From Rotaria sp. Silwood1 (lineage: Eukaryota > Rotifera > Eurotatoria > Philodinida > Philodinidae), in NCBI GenBank assembly GCA_905250075.1, contig CAJNOP010000124.1:318373-382372 (forward strand): a stretch of DNA of 64,000 nt. Direction: 5' to 3'. Made by a program: the position numbers and the translations under genes. The stretch's first letter is position 1, and each line of letters starts with the position of its first letter. The notes beneath the pieces are model-generated. The model was not told the DNA's origin. It saw only the letters and a program-made list of their open reading frames with translations, and ran no database searches. This document shows, in pieces, positions 1 through 14,210 of the stretch.

Positions 1-2107
1 ATTGATGTGGTTTTTTCTTTATTGATAATTGCAAATATGATAATGTTGATTCACGACGTTCATATTTTTGACAAGAAAGACAAAATATTTGTTTAAATGT
101 ATCACGAAATGCACGTGACATTAAACAATAAAGAATAAAATTAACAGAATTATTAATTAATGCTAATATATCAAATGTATCACCTACAAATAATACACAA
201 AATAAAAAAAAATTATCACTCTATTTATCAAAATAGATATTTTTCAACATACCAAGTTGTTGATAAATTTGATAATAATATTTTGATCGTTGTTTTGAAA
301 CAAATGTTAAAAGTAATATGGCACCTTGAGGTAATTCTGTAATAAGAAATAAAATACAAACAATAACTAACATTAATGTTGTACGACGATTTTCTTTTTC
401 ACGTTTTCGTCCACGTATACGTCCATTATTCGTTACATTATTTGATAATATTGTATGTTTTTGTACTTTTTCAGTTTTTGCTAATGCTATTCTTAATTGA
501 TGTATTAATAAAAAACTGAATACAAGTAATAATATACATGGAATTAATTTAAACATAACACTATGTAAAACAAAAACTGTTTCACGTAATGATAAATATT
601 TACTTAATCTTGTTTCTTCAAAACGATATGATGGTAAAATTTTTGTATAATTTTTTAATAATAATGTATCATTAATCAAATTTTCAACAATACAATGTTC
701 AATATATGATGGTATACAAAGTATTGTTGAAACAATAACAACTATACTAACACCCATTAATGCACGATCTGGTCTTGACACATATGCTTGTAGAGTTCTA
801 CAACTTAAAAATAAATAACGAAAAGCAGCAAGAAGAACTGTTAACCTAAATGAAAAAAAATAAAACAATATTAAATTCTTTAATAGGAACAAAATAGTCA
901 ATATTTTTTATTTTATATTGTATTTTGATATTCATTGAGGTTACGAAAGCATGAAGAATAAATAGTAATTCATATTGACAATCGTCATTGGAGACGCTTT
1001 TTTCGCTGTTCATTGCCCCGCGGGACATATAAAATGAAGTCAACTATGGAATCGATTGGTAACTTAATAATAAATGCTGATCGTTTTTTTTTTTATGTTC
1101 AGTGTTCATGTCTTGTTTACATTATTTCAAAGGACTATAATAACGATCATAAATGTATTTAAGATCGATTAGAAGACATTTGAAAAAAAAGAAAAAACTT
1201 TGACATCGAGTGACAATAATGTCATTTTAATTTATTCTTAATGAACAATTATCATTCTGAATCGAATAACATCTAACTGGTTTTTTTTTTACTTGATCAT
1301 TATTTATTAAATGTACTTGTTTGTAAATTATCTTTAATATATATGATAAATCATAAGTAATTATAAATTTATTTAAAATATAAAAATCATGTTACATTTT
1401 ATTTGTTTTCTTTTTACGTTGAAAAATAAAATAGTTTTTCTTTTTTTATATTCATTTTCTATAGATACAAAAATAGCAAATATATATTTTTATATATTAA
1501 ATCACTAAAACATATTCTTCTATAATACATAAGTAAATTCTCAATTTACTTTAAGATAAACACTTAATGTAATATAATCTTATATGAAAGAAAATATGCT
1601 TTGTTTTTTTGTTTCTTCTTTTTCTTACCATGTACTAATACAATGTAATGTTAATGCAACTAACATTTGTATCATATAAAATGTGACTTGAAAATGTGAT
1701 GAAAAATCCGGTTCACTTTTACGTTCACTAATTTGTAAACAATAAAAAAGTATAGCTGCTGGTAAAACAAATAACATTTTAATTAAATCAGATATAGCTA
1801 ATGATGTTAAAATTATATTTGTTGATGAACGCATTAATGGACGAGTTAATACAATTATATTAAATAAATTACATGTTAAACCAAATATACATACAAAACT
1901 GGATATAATACCATGATAATTACGATAAAGAGTTTTATAACGTACAAGTGAATTATTACTATCATAATCATTTATAAATATATCATTTGTATCAATGATT
2001 GATTGAGATATATTGATTACCAATTGTTCAGCTAATGTTGATGTTGAATATATATTTGTATCATCTTGATTATAGAATTGTAATGATGGTGGTGAATAGG
2101 GAGACAT
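1..2107 (-). CDS. Rhodopsin-class GPCR, FMRFamide/myosuppressin-receptor-like (3' end beyond window)
   Basis: A seven-helix plasma-membrane receptor of the peptide (FMRFamide/DMSR-like) type. Spliced model on the minus strand: 2107-1629, 845-253, 183-<1. Both junctions are GT-AG and keep frame, giving at least 418 codons; no stop is reached before the window edge. Exon 1 has an extracellular N-terminus with several N-glycosylation sequons, then TM1 and TM2. The exon 1/2 junction restores the TM3 segment STWLTVLLAAFRYLFL, with FRY in the DRY position as in this subfamily. TM5 contains FKLIPC, and a basic loop precedes TM6. The second junction restores QQLGDTFDILALINNSVNF, with TM7 ending NFILYCLMSRAFRDTF. 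Intron 1 (783 bp) is unusually long for this window and intron 2 is 69 bp. The ligand cannot be inferred from sequence. Confidence 0.88.
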
Positions 2108-5100
2108 TATATTTAAAAATAAATCAATTGGTAAGGCTAGAAAAAGTAATGAAACATGATTAAAGATATTATATTAATAGTTTTCTTAACTATAAGAAAA
2201 TATTTATATTTATATATTTTTATGATTTTATTTCACAATTGAACATAATGTAATATTAGCTTCAACTCATACAAAGACTGTTAATTTATCTTTTTCTCTA
2301 AGTTTATCTTCATAAATTTTTGTCTTTAGTATTAATGGAATTTTCATTTACTTGAGTCATATGAACAAGAATTAAAGTATCCAATAGAAAGAATTCCTTT
2401 GTTTATATGAGTTTCTTTTCTATGGTTTATATTAGATTTGATACTTCTTGACAAGTTATATTCATAATCTCCTATAAACATCATTAATATAAGAATATTA
2501 CATTCGATATACAAGAAAAATGTCATTCTATATCGAAAAGAGAATAATCTTATACTTATTTTTATTGTCTATATACTCGGAAGTATACTATGTAGATTCA
2601 ATAAGTGCACAAGAGATTGATTTAAATCAAGGACATTAAAAGAAGAAAAGAGAAAACTCATAATTGACAATGTTAAGTTGAGCGAAAACAGGAAATAACA
2701 GCAAAATCAACTCATCTAAAATAACTGACGATAAAACTTCGTCAATACTTCTTATAATATGGGATCGATTATTGTTTTGATGACTAATCAATTTATTTAA
2801 GTTTGGGTGTTCTGAAGTGTATGTGAATCTTTTACATCTGTTTATGGTTTTTTTTTATTCTTTCTTCAAAAGAATAACTCTACTAAAACAATAATCAGTA
2901 ATGTGATACATTCGACTGTCGTTATCATTATTCTAATAACAATACATTTTTGAAGACAATAAATATGCTATAGGATAAGAAGAAAACTCGTTCTTTGTTT
3001 CATATAAGTTTTTTTTGTATTACATATTCTATTGAATAATCAATACTTACGTTTAAGAAATAGCTCTTCCATTGATGATAGTTTTATTTATAAATAAATA
3101 ACATTTAAAAAATAAATAAAATAAACACTGATGATATGAAAGAAGATCAAATGAAAAAAATAATAAAATAAAAAATATTCTATATTGATAATGTATGAAC
3201 TTCGTTTTTCCTTAAAAGTAATAAAGGAAGAACACTCAAAATATTTTGAGTGGGCAAAATTGATGCGACTGTAAAGAGAAAGAAAAGTACGTGTATGATA
3301 GTGAAATGGTTCATTTTTTCTTTCCGTTTTGTAGTTATTTCCGAGAATAAGATAAAGAAAAGAAAAATGGAAATAGAATAGGGTGGAGTAAATACAATTT
3401 GTAATTATTATTAATATTAAGAAAAAAATAGTAATTAGAAACAGTAATCATCTGTTGATTGACATCAAATATCATTAGAATTTACTTTTTTATTCATATT
3501 CTCATCATTAACAATCTGATAACAGATGTTCTATATATATCAAGACTATTTTTCTATATTTTCAGAAAATCTATTTCTTAATCAAATAAAAGTGTTTACT
3601 GAAGTTCCTACTAATCCAAATAAAAAACGTTAGTATATATATATATATTTATTTGTTTATTATTTTTTTGAATGTTTAACAATATTTTGTTTTTTATTGA
3701 GAAAAATGTAATTGTCATATGAATATTTTACAAGAAAAGTAAAAAATATCTTTTGAACTTTCACATTTAATACATATTTTTATTTTGCAATTTACCAAAA
3801 AAAAAAAATAATAATAATACGAAAAATTTATCATTATTTTGATAATTTGATAAATAAAAGTCTTCTATCAATAAGTGAAAAGGTCCTTATGTTAATATAT
3901 GAACTGTCGTTTTCAATAAGAATCTGTCATAATTTCTCATTCTATTTTTTTTTTTTTTTTATATATATAATTTTATTGAAAGAAATCCAATCTCCGGTAG
4001 TCGTCTTTTCTCTATAATAAGAGATCCTCTTCATCTTTTAAATCATGAATAAAATACTTAACAAATAGCATCAACAACATATTGAATACTTACAATTTAA
4101 TTTTTCATTATCTATTTATCTTAGTTTTAACTCTGACGCATTCATTTATACTTTAATTTAATCAAAATTTAAAGAATATTATTGATAAAATTTACTATTA
4201 TAAATATGTGCTACCTTCATAAATGATTGATCTGAACTGCAAAAAAAAAAAAATTCTACATAAACAAAAGAAACAAGGAAAAATATTTTCTCTTTATTTC
4301 TTAAAAGCTTTTTGTTTTATTGTATATTAAAAATAGTCATATTTATGAATAGAAAAAGAAAATATTTTTCTCTTTTGATACTTATCTGTTGTTCGCATTA
4401 AAATATTTTGTAAAAAAAAAAAAAATTTGAATAGAAATAAGAAAAAAGAGTATTCTTTGTTTTTTTTTAAAACTCTATACTATATTTAACTTTTTTCGTA
4501 CTTAAATATATCAAAATTATTCATTTGAATTTATTGTTCTGTAAAAAAAACTATGAATGGTTCGCTTAATTTTTGTAAAGTAATATTTACTCATCAGATA
4601 AAAAGAAGTATGTTCATTAAGAAAATATATTTCAAAGCACGATCATAGTGCGTATGAAATGTAAGTTAAAGATTGCAACTAAAAGTAAAATTTCATTAAT
4701 TCAGCTCAACCATTGATGTTTCCTTCATATACAGAGAAGGTGTTTCAGGAAATTCTTTTCCTCTTTCTCTATAGTGATTTTTTTTCTTATTCTTCTTCAT
4801 TCTAAGATTCACAACTTTTGTTTTTTGCTAGAATAGAAATCTCCAATGAGATTTCTTAAGATCATGTTGATTAACAGGGTCATTTTTATATTGTAAGAAG
4901 TGCGAATTACACTATGAGAACATTTGTCGAATAAAATGCGTATTCTACAATCTTATGACAATTCATTATTCTTTTCAATATAAATCCTATAAATGTTCTC
5001 TTTGACAGATCTTTAGAGAATATGAGGTTAACAATACATTTCCTTAGTCTGAATGAAGTCTATCTGACGTCATTTCTTGCTATATACAAATCAAAATAAT

Positions 5101-8100
5101 CATCGTTTTTTTTTTTTTTAATGAAAATATGATTATTGTTAACAACATTATGCTATTTTCGATCGCTTGAGTACAACAAGTGTAAGTCGTTTTGTCTATG
5201 ATTTCTTTTTATACAATATGTTTTTCTTTCGATATATCAATATTTATTGAATCTATCTGATTTAAATATCTATCTAGACATCATACAAAGTAATTTTTTT
5301 TTGCTACGTGTTTAAATAATATTTGAGACAATATATTAAAATAACAAAATGAACTAAATAATAGTCTTGAAAGAAAAATATATGAATGCATATATGATCA
5401 ATCTATTGTTAGTTTTATTAGAAAGAAATACAAATAAGATATTTTCTTTCTCTCTATATATATATGAATTATTCAAATTCGGTATTTATCTATGAAAATT
5501 TAATTGTACATGACTTACTTTGACTTTTATAGAAGCTTTGTTCATAAAAGTTCTTATAGTACATAGTATTAGAATTTCTGCTTTGTCTCTTCATGACTTT
5601 CATAATTTTTACTTACTTCCCTGTCGATTTTCATCTACTGTTTCATCTCTCTTAGATTCTCCCGATTAACATCCGATTATTCTAGTCATTGTAATTTATC
5701 TTTTTCATTTTATTATATGGAATTAATTTATTCTAATACATAAGAAGAGAAAGAAAACAAGAATGAAATTTTTTTTTTTTCTATTGAAATCAAATCGTAT
5801 ATAAAATATCAAAAAACAAGAAAACAAAAATCTAAAACTATTGTTTTAATACAATTGAAAATAAATAAAACATTTAATTTTACCTCAAATATCAAATGTT
5901 TTTATTTTTCTTTTTTGTTCATATTGAAAATAAAATTTGTCCAAGTAGAAACTACTCGACTATATAGATTAATAACAAATTTGACTTATAAACGAGACAA
6001 ATTAATAATAATAATATGATGATTGTGCAGTCAAGTAAAAAAAAAGTTGATAAATAATATAGTTGTTTGCTATGATTTTCTTATCGTTTGTCGTATTTAT
6101 ATCTGTGCCCTTTTATCAAAAATAACAAGTGTAGGAGTTAGACAATAATTTCCAATAAGGCAAAAAAAAAAAATCTAAATAGAATTTGCGTTTTTCCGTT
6201 ATATTCCTCAGTTCTTTTTCCTCATCATCTGTATTCATAGATGCTTTCTCTTTCTTCTTTCGACTCTTTGTCAGCATGTTTATTTGATTGCTTCTTCGCA
6301 CTTCAACATAATTATCACTTGATGTTTTCCCCTATCCGCTGTTTAACAATCGTAGGATTTCTATCTCGTATGTTTTATAACATTTTTAGCAAAATGAAGA
6401 GTTGGAACAATTAGAGATGCACTATGTATTTTTATAATAATTGTTGATCTTTTTCCGTTATTGATTAATTTATTATATGTCATAGTTTGATTTTTTTGAT
6501 TGCTGATCAATAAAACATTAATTCGAACTAAAATTTTATATTTCTTAATGAAGATTAATGTTCAATATCAAAATTATACAAAAGAAAAGATCCTTTGATA
6601 TGATTATAATAAAAATGATCGATTATTAAAGTTACTATGAATGATTATTGCTAGATTTTTTTTTTGTTTTTGATTATCGCTGCTTAAAATAACTCTTGAT
6701 TATGTCTAATAGGATGATGACAGTTATATAAAAAGTACATATTGATATCTTTGATATGTGAAATCTTCCAGAATTAACTTTCTTCAGCATTATTTAGAAA
6801 TATGTGATAAATTGATTATGGTAGAAAACAGTTTCTATTCATCATAATATTAGTTTAGCAGCTGTTTCACATACATACAATATAATCATCTCGAGATTCA
6901 ATTTTATCATATTAACTAATATGTTATATTATGATTGTGTGTGTGTGTGTGTGTGTTTTTTCTTTTTGGCACGTCATATATCGAATAATAATATTTTATG
7001 GTTTCTTTTTAATTAAACTATGAACCTTTTCAGTAGACAAGATAAGCATAAGTAATCTTATATGTGACATGATTTATGATTGAAGTTCTCAGTATAAATA
7101 TATGAATTTCTTCATTCTTACTTCCGTTAAAGTTGTATAATGACAAGAAAAATACAAAAAAAGAAGAAAGAGAAAATATATTGCATCTACTACTATGAAT
7201 AAAACTTTGTTAGATTTCAAGATTCTAGATTTAATATGAGAATATTATTGTTTATTATTTAACAAGATCTGATTTATTGTAAAGAATAGACTTTGAAATA
7301 ATTTAACATTTGTTTTACATGTTTTTTTTTAATGTATGTATATAAATTATAATTTAGAAACATTTGATTATTTCTAATAAATATTATTTGAGTATGACAA
7401 GGTACATATTAATACAAGCGTTTTCTTTTCATTGTTGTTGCTAAATTCAATAAGAATGAAATTCAAGAAAACTATTCACCTTGATTTACTATACTCTTAG
7501 TTAAATCTAATATAGATAAGAAGAGATAATAATAGAATGACGTGTAAGTAGATGTATCAATCAATCTTAAACATCACGAAAATATGAATTTTTATATGCT
7601 ATGTAAAAAACAAAAAAAAAAAAAAAAAAGAAAGTCAAACTTATTAAATAATGTATGCATAATAATAGACGTGTCTTGCATGACAATGTCAAGTATAATT
7701 ATGATAATCTTTGAAACCAAATTAATCAAGCATAGAAATACCGGCATACTCTTTTTATTATTATTTGATTTAAATTAAAGGTTAATTAAATATTTTTAGT
7801 ATGATAATTATATCACGAAATATACTCAACAAATATAGATTAATATAACTAATAATTGTATTTTTATTTATTTGAGTGCAATATTATTTAACATAAAATA
7901 AAGTAAATAGTAAGATTCAATTCATCACGATTAAATTCAAAATACTAATAAAATAAAACTATGAATTTCATTAAATACAATAGTTGTTAAAAAGACACAT
8001 CTTATTCTCATAATCATCTTATAATTCATATGCATGACCCATATGTTAATTTAATATTAATATCTTTATAAAAAATAATGTAAACTGATGATGTTCATAT

Positions 8101-8883
8101 CAATGAATAGTATATGTTAACTATACGACACAAAAGAATGTCACTTAAGAAAGTATTTTCTTTTGGTGATAAATTCTTTTATAAAAATAACTATTTCGAA
8201 AGCAATATGAGGCTTGGATAGTTGGAAAGAGAACACTCGAGATATTTTTATAATCAAGGGATTTACACCAAACTATGTAGTTTTAACAATAATAATTGAA
8301 TATGATAATCGACATGCAAAGTGTTTTATTCTAGAATAATAATTCTTTTTTTATTTTGTAAAATGCACATATAATATGAACATATTAATATTCAGACTTG
8401 TATGTAATCAAATTCAACAGATAATCATTCTTAAATGATGATTGACGTTTGAACGAATAGCGTCACCAGAAAAAACATAATTCTAAGTAGAGATGTCAGC
8501 ATCTGGTAAGCTTCATAAAAAAACACTTGTCGAATGTTCAAATTTATCAAATGTACCCCCTAATGTTTCTAGGCAAAGTTAAATTCCCTCGGGTTATGTC
8601 ACTCATTTGAACTGTTCTCAATAAAAAGAAAAGCAAATTGATAATATAAAAATTATTATCCAACATATGTCAATCTAATTCCATATTGAATGAAGATTTT
8701 TATTATTTAGACGAACAAAATTGATAATCAGGTCAGACAATCTTTAATAAGTACACTCGGTTTTTTATTATTATTCAAATTCAACATCTGTAGATGGATT
8801 TTATGAAAAACACACTTGACATTGTCTTTCTTTATCAATAGCCATTATATCATACATAGTACTTCATTATTGTTATATAGGTT
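2108..8883. other. AT-rich gene-poor interval
   Basis: Long AT-rich stretch dominated by poly-A/poly-T runs and short A+T words. Open frames are short, lack conserved-looking composition and do not chain through splice sites. I see no gene, RNA gene or transposon ends here. Confidence 0.6.
6935..6955. repeat. (GT)n microsatellite
   Basis: About ten uninterrupted GT dinucleotides in otherwise AT-rich intergenic DNA. It lacks the GGG of the TGTGGG telomere-like tracts elsewhere, so I treat it as an ordinary microsatellite. Confidence 0.85.
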
Positions 8884-9330
8884 TCATTTTTTTTTCGTTG
8901 ATATCGATGCTCTCATATGTCGTTGCATTTGTACAAGTATTAATTGGTTTCTATCAGTTTGTACTTCATATTTATTAATATTAACTTCATCAATTAATGT
9001 TTGATTAGATAGTCTATATTTAATATTAAATAAAAACTTTATCATCTTATCATCAAATTTCAATAGGATTTAAGTCTACTGGAACAAGAATCTAAACAAA
9101 TTATTAATTAATAAAGAAAATCAAATGAATTAAAATTTTTTTTTTAATAACTAACATTTGTTAATTGAAAATTTTTTCCAGCTAATATATCACTAATCTC
9201 ATCTGAGCCAATACAATCAGCAACAAATGCTCATTATATTTCACTTAAATCTACGGCACGTGTTTGTCCAACGTGATCATATGATATATGTTTTGATCGT
9301 TTAATAATTGATGTATCATGATATTCTATT
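8884..9330 (-). pseudogene. Relic of an unrecognised protein gene
   Basis: Two coding-like blocks lie on the minus strand. The upstream block (about 9330-9180) reads KHISYDHVGQTRAVDLSEI, then two adjacent stops, then AFVADCIGSDEISDILAGK in the same frame. The downstream block (about 9004-8884) reads TLIDEVNINKYEVQTDRNQ and continues to VQMQRHMRASI before a lysine run and a stop. Codon composition in these blocks differs from the surrounding AT-rich DNA. The DNA between them contains possible splice sites but no convincing continuous exon. I do not recognise the family. It looks like a decayed fragment of an intron-containing gene. Confidence 0.45.
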
Positions 9331-10622
9331 AGTTTAATTGAATACTTATAGAATGAAAAGAAACGTTCTTAGTATTCATTTTTACTAAAAATAGAAATAT
9401 TTAAATTACTTTATATTTCAAAATAAAATAAGTAATTTCTTGTCTTCAATTCTTCAAGTACACATATTGCTTAGCTGAATGAGATATACTTGAACTTTCT
9501 ACGATCTCTCTTTCATTTATTTCCATTGAATCTACGGAAGTCTCCAAGCAGAAAAAGTGCACGAGATTTATCAAAACAAAAGTAATGAAAAAAAATGGCG
9601 CTTCTGTACCTTTCAGAAGATAATTACAGCTTGATGAAGAAAGATCGTAAAATAGTTGGAAATATTTCAGTTTCTTTTAAAAATGTTATATAGGTTATGC
9701 CGACGATTGTTTAATACTTGAACAGTTGGCTATTCTTTAACTGGTAATCTATTGACAGTTTATCTGAGTAATGTGGTAGCTCAAAAAAAATATATTTGAC
9801 ACGTGTACAATTCGAATTCATCCATGGTTGAAAGAAAACAAGAATATAGATCGATTTCTAATAAGATTTATGAGAGAACATACTCATCGATCGAACATCG
9901 TTCGATTCTATGACCTACTAATAAAGATTTATGGTTAATTCAATGAAATTTTGCCTATAGACATGTTTCATAGTCATTAAATAGTCAAGAAAACACTCAC
10001 ATCCCAATTTTTCAAATCTATACTGCTGTGAAAACATTTATGTATCAAATAGTTATTCAAAGATTGTCTTTCTGCAAGGAAGAACTTATTCCAAGGAGTT
10101 AAAAAATTTGAATAAAATTTCATGACTTTATGAATTTTACATTAAAAAATGAAAAATTGGCATTGTATATGATGAAACGAATATAAAAATTGATGTATTT
10201 CATTTTCATGAATTAAAAAAAGATATCTTAATCAAGCAAATGGATGAAAATGACATTTTATCAAAGTCGTATAATAAAATAAATGAAAATATCTGTTTTA
10301 TTCAGTGATTTTGAAATAGATCAATTTTAAATGCTCGTTTCATCATTTCAACACAAATGTAAACACTTTTTGAAAGTTCCCAAAATGTCGGATTAGTAAT
10401 CGTCAGGTTACTTGTTTAATACATATTAGTATGGACATTGATAGTCTCAACAATAAAGTGCTAGACACTCAAGAAAAAAGTTAAGGAAACGAATGGTGAC
10501 AACTATTTTATTGAAACTAATGAGCGACGTACAATAACAAATGATAGCAAACAAGGCAGCATGTGTGAGTACAAAAACATAACATTAGAATGTTTCATTA
10601 CTTCATTGATGACACAAAAACC
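9331..10622. other. Intergenic, no feature seen
   Basis: AT-rich sequence between two relics. There are no long or chained open frames, and no terminal inverted repeats or tandem arrays that I can see. Confidence 0.5.
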
Positions 10623-11494
10623 TTAGTTCGTAAACGCTTTTGATTTTTGTCGAAGAAAGAAGTAAGCTCAAGCTAATCCACATGTGATGATGAAATCAAA
10701 AAACTGTGATATCATAATATAGACGTATGTTGTTCTATCAAGGAAAGGGGGGTACTATTTCATGTTTTCACGGCGTGCAAGAATAAAATAAGTGATTTCT
10801 AAAATAAAACTTGTAACGAACGCACAGAAGACCGTAATTATTTCCCATCATTTCATAACTATTGATTTCTCAAATTTCCTATTACTGTGCGCTATTCGGA
10901 CGTTGCTAGTGATGAAAAGGAAGAAAATATTGGCGAATGAAATAGGACGGCGGCGAAAAGAGGACTTTTCATCGAGAAAAGCGAACAAACCAGGTAAACA
11001 GAGAGTGCCAACCAGTTTCCAAACACCCAGTTGCGCTCTTACAAAGTTGTCGGCAGTTTCACCATCGTCATTTCGTTTTAGATAGATGCTAGAAAAATGA
11101 AGGACAAGCTCGATTACGAACAATGTGATAAGGATGCCAATTAAAAGTTGAGTGCGTTGGAAAATAATTATGAATAAAAGAAATTCGAGACATTCACCAA
11201 TCAAAGATTATATTAGTTGAACCTTCGGCTTAGTAGAAAGTGATCTAAGTATCATTAACGTATTTACACAGAGGAGAACGATAAAGAAGAATCCCGTTTT
11301 CTTGGAACTAGTAAGTCTATCATTTTCTGTAATGGCAAAAACAGCAAAGTGCTCAACCAAATTCAATACGTCGATCGCAACAATTAGTAGTGGTATGAAA
11401 TACTGATTATCAATAATAAATTGCATACCCAAGAATTATAAGCATGAAAAAGCGTTAAAGTGAAAAAGACGAAGGTGAAAAACAAATTAATGAT
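10623..11494 (-). pseudogene. Relic of a multi-pass membrane protein gene
   Basis: The minus strand carries successive hydrophobic segments: PLLIVAIDVLNLVEHFAVFA, then GFFFIVLLCVNTLMILRSL, then RTQLLIGILITLFVIELVL. These are in one frame, interrupted only by a TAA at 11208-11210, with no splice pair that would remove it. Further down are another likely helix (ITVFCAFVTSFILEITYFIL) and a last one around 10735-10640 in a different frame, with an in-frame TGA at 10668-10670. A weaker hydrophobic start lies near 11490-11440. The pattern suggests a four-to-six-helix protein with nonsense and frameshift damage. I cannot name the family, and the C-terminal part is the least certain. Confidence 0.4.
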
Positions 11495-11610
11495 ACTTTT
11501 TGCAGTGGCTTCCAACAAGCTATACCCTCCTAGAAAATAAAATAATCAACATGAATCATACGTATAGTGGAGAAAACCATGAACATCTATAACCTCTTCG
11601 TTTTCTCTTA

Positions 11611-11909
11611 CAGTGTCCGATTCGGGTCAGGTCGGGTCATGAAAAATATACTTTAGCTTGGGCCGGGTTGGGCCACTAATAGTTGACCTATTTCAAACTT
11701 TTTATAAGACAAACAGCAATTTCAGATGAGATAATGGTTTCTTTGTTTTGAATATTGAGAAAGTTTGTGTAAATGCATTGGAAAGATGGTTAACCTATGA
11801 AAAAAACTCGTTTTTCTTGACAACAAATTATCTTCAACCTCGGGCCGGATCTGGTTTTGTTGAGTTCAGGTTGGGTCAGGTCACAAAAATTGACCCATGT
11901 CGGACACCG
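11611..11909. mobile_element. hAT-like MITE, 299 bp
   Basis: Terminal inverted repeats: left CAGTGTCCGATTCGGGTCA, right end (reverse complement) CGGTGTCCGACATGGGTCA, 15 of 19 positions alike. The element is flanked by a perfect 8-bp direct repeat TTCTCTTA at 11603-11610 and 11910-11917. An 8-bp duplication with CA(G)TG-type ends is the hAT signature. There is no transposase coding capacity, so it is non-autonomous. Both ends carry extra GGGTCA/TGACCC subrepeats. Confidence 0.85.
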
Positions 11910-11917
11910 TTCTCTTA

Positions 11918-13319
11918 GTCTGCTGGTATTGTGAAGGCAAATGCTCATAAGAAACAACCCAATATTTTTCTCATTCATTAAATGGTATAAGTAAATCAAT
12001 ATTCTCATAATAAAAAGTCTTGTTCATATGTAAATGAACATGTTACTGGATTCTATCATGCTTTTCTCAGTCAAATGAAGAACAAAGCGTAATAGAAAGT
12101 TCACGAGATGAAATGCCATGAAAGAAAGTTATCTCACAATTTGAGTGTATGAAGTAGTGAGTATAGGTCAGTGTATGCTTGGCTGGTGGGGTTGTCCTGT
12201 AGGTACTGATACAAGGCTTCATGACGGAATTCTGTTGACTCACACAATGAACAGAAAAATGAGACCTGAAGCAATTCTTTTATTGATTACAACAATGAAC
12301 TTGATATTGTGTGTACATATACCTGATACTTCATACTGATTAGCTAAGCTTATCCAGCCTCCCTTACTCAAAAGATTCCTGGAAAAAGAAGTTTTCGACT
12401 TTCGAAAACTGCCAATTAACGTAATAAAAAGTAATTGTTCCATTATAATGTGTCTTATCAAAAATGGAATAACAATTTTTTTTTTCATATACTTGAAACA
12501 TTTATTAACAATGTATTATATTAGTCTGTCATGGACTAATTATTCTTCAAGGACCTGAAGCAGATTATCATCAATAAATTGTTTTCAAATTTTGATTGCT
12601 TGCAGACAAAAGATGATAAGAGTCTAAACTTGTACCTCATTTTATAGTTTTCGTTCGATGTTCATGGGAATGCACGAATTACCTAAATGTAAAATCTTAA
12701 AACTTTTAAGGAAAAACTTATTGTTTGGCTAGAAAAGAATACACATATAAATATGCCAAACATCTTTAGAAAAAAAAGTGTTTTAGTAGTTTATTGCTTG
12801 AAAAAACCCTCTTGTTGATAAATAATAAAAAATGTAGTAAGTGGACGCTGCATAAAGAACTAGAATTCTGCATATAAGAAGAACAAATTAAAATATACTT
12901 GATAATCTAAAATTTTTAGAAAGCAATATAATTTCTAATGAGGATTGATTCCGCCGTGGCATTCTATTTTCGATAGTACTGGTTGCTTATGATCTGATTG
13001 ACTGAACTCAGTCACAAATAACACTCAAGCTCATATAACAGTTTTAGCTAGGTATGGGTGATGAGAAGATTTACAATCACACCAACACTTTATTGTTGGC
13101 ATGTTCTACATCTATTTCATCGAAGTTGAAGTCTTTGGCAATAAATTATAACAGTCACATGAATATGAGAGGATATCTATTACCGAAGTGAAGTTTTTTT
13201 TCCTACTAATTTCTTTTCAAGTATTCGAGCTGCAATGATTTGAATATCATACATTGAATAACTTTGATGGTATTTTTACAAGATTCGTTTTAAAATATTC
13301 GAAGAACGGAAATTTTACA
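11918..13319. other. Intergenic between two MITEs
   Basis: No chained coding frames. The open frames near 12145-12490 lie on both strands over the same DNA and have no recognisable domain. I see nothing else that I can support. Confidence 0.5.
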
Positions 13320-13327
13320 GTTGCTTG

Positions 13328-13488
13328 TAGTGGCATATCCAGAGAGGGCTAGGGAGCTTAGCCTCCTAGAAAGATCTTTGCTCCCCTAGAAAAAATTAAA
13401 CTTAATGGAAAAACTGGTTTAGCCCCTCTCAGATAGGTTCAAATAATGACTGAGTTCCCGCTAAAACTTTTTTCTGCCTACGCCACTG
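13328..13488. mobile_element. hAT-like MITE, 161 bp
   Basis: Left end TAGTGGCATATCCAGA and right end (reverse complement) CAGTGGCGTAGGCAGA form imperfect terminal inverted repeats. They are flanked by a perfect 8-bp duplication GTTGCTTG at 13320-13327 and 13489-13496. The interior is short, locally GC-richer than its surroundings and non-coding. Its ends resemble those of the larger element at 50116-50554 (CAGTGGCGGCGCGA), suggesting one superfamily and probably a related transposase source elsewhere in the genome. Confidence 0.85.
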
Positions 13489-14130
13489 GTTGCTTGGAAC
13501 AAATTATGTAAATTACTATTTTGATTTTTCTCTTTCTTGCCTGCACAGTCGTTAAGTAACTCGAAATAAACATACAATGAAAATATTGTCATAAAAAAAT
13601 AATGAGCTTTATCTCGAACGAATAATATCGTTGAAAAACGCTATCCAGACACAACAGAATTGAAATACAACTCACTTTTAATATTTTTCCTGAAGTTCTT
13701 AGTTGTTTTGTCTCGATAAAAAGAAAGCAATAGAATTAATTTTTTGATAAGACTTTTCATTCTTCTCTTTTATCTTATTTTTATAAATGATAAAACTCAG
13801 TTGTACTGTTGACACTTTATTCTCTGTGTTGTAACTGCTGCTGTTTTGATACAATCAACATAGCAACATGGAAAGAAACAGTGAAATAATTAGATTACTA
13901 GCAGCAAAAGGTTATGAAAAAAGAAAATGAATGTTTATTTGAATGATGAAATTGTCTGAATAGTCAATCGTGTCTTTTTAAGGTGAAAGTTTGGATTATA
14001 CAAATAATAAAGGGCATATTGCAATAAAGTCAATTTTTGCCCACGATTTGTTTCACTTTTATCTATTTGAGAGGTATCGAGGAGCCACTAGAAGTGTTTC
14101 CTACGACTCAGTTTTGCAAAATTTCAAAAT

Positions 14131-14210
14131 GAGGTTTGGGTGGGCGTGGCTTTGGGTGTGGTTATATGTTTGTATGAATGGATACTCACTCACAACGACA
14201 CTCACACCCC
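14131..14210. repeat. Telomere-like dyad, G-rich arm then C-rich arm
   Basis: A degenerate TGTGGG-type tract (GGTTTGGGTGGGCGTGGC and onward) is followed after about 15 bp by a degenerate complementary tract (CACTCACAACGACACTCACA and onward, ending CCCC). The order is G-rich first, C-rich second. The surrounding DNA is AT-rich and non-coding, so the composition shift is abrupt. Confidence 0.6.

Noticed and set aside
12145-12488. Two opposing open frames with a TG/CA-rich look, considered as another dyad or gene
   Set aside because: G-rich and C-rich words are too sparse to count as a dyad and neither frame has conserved features.
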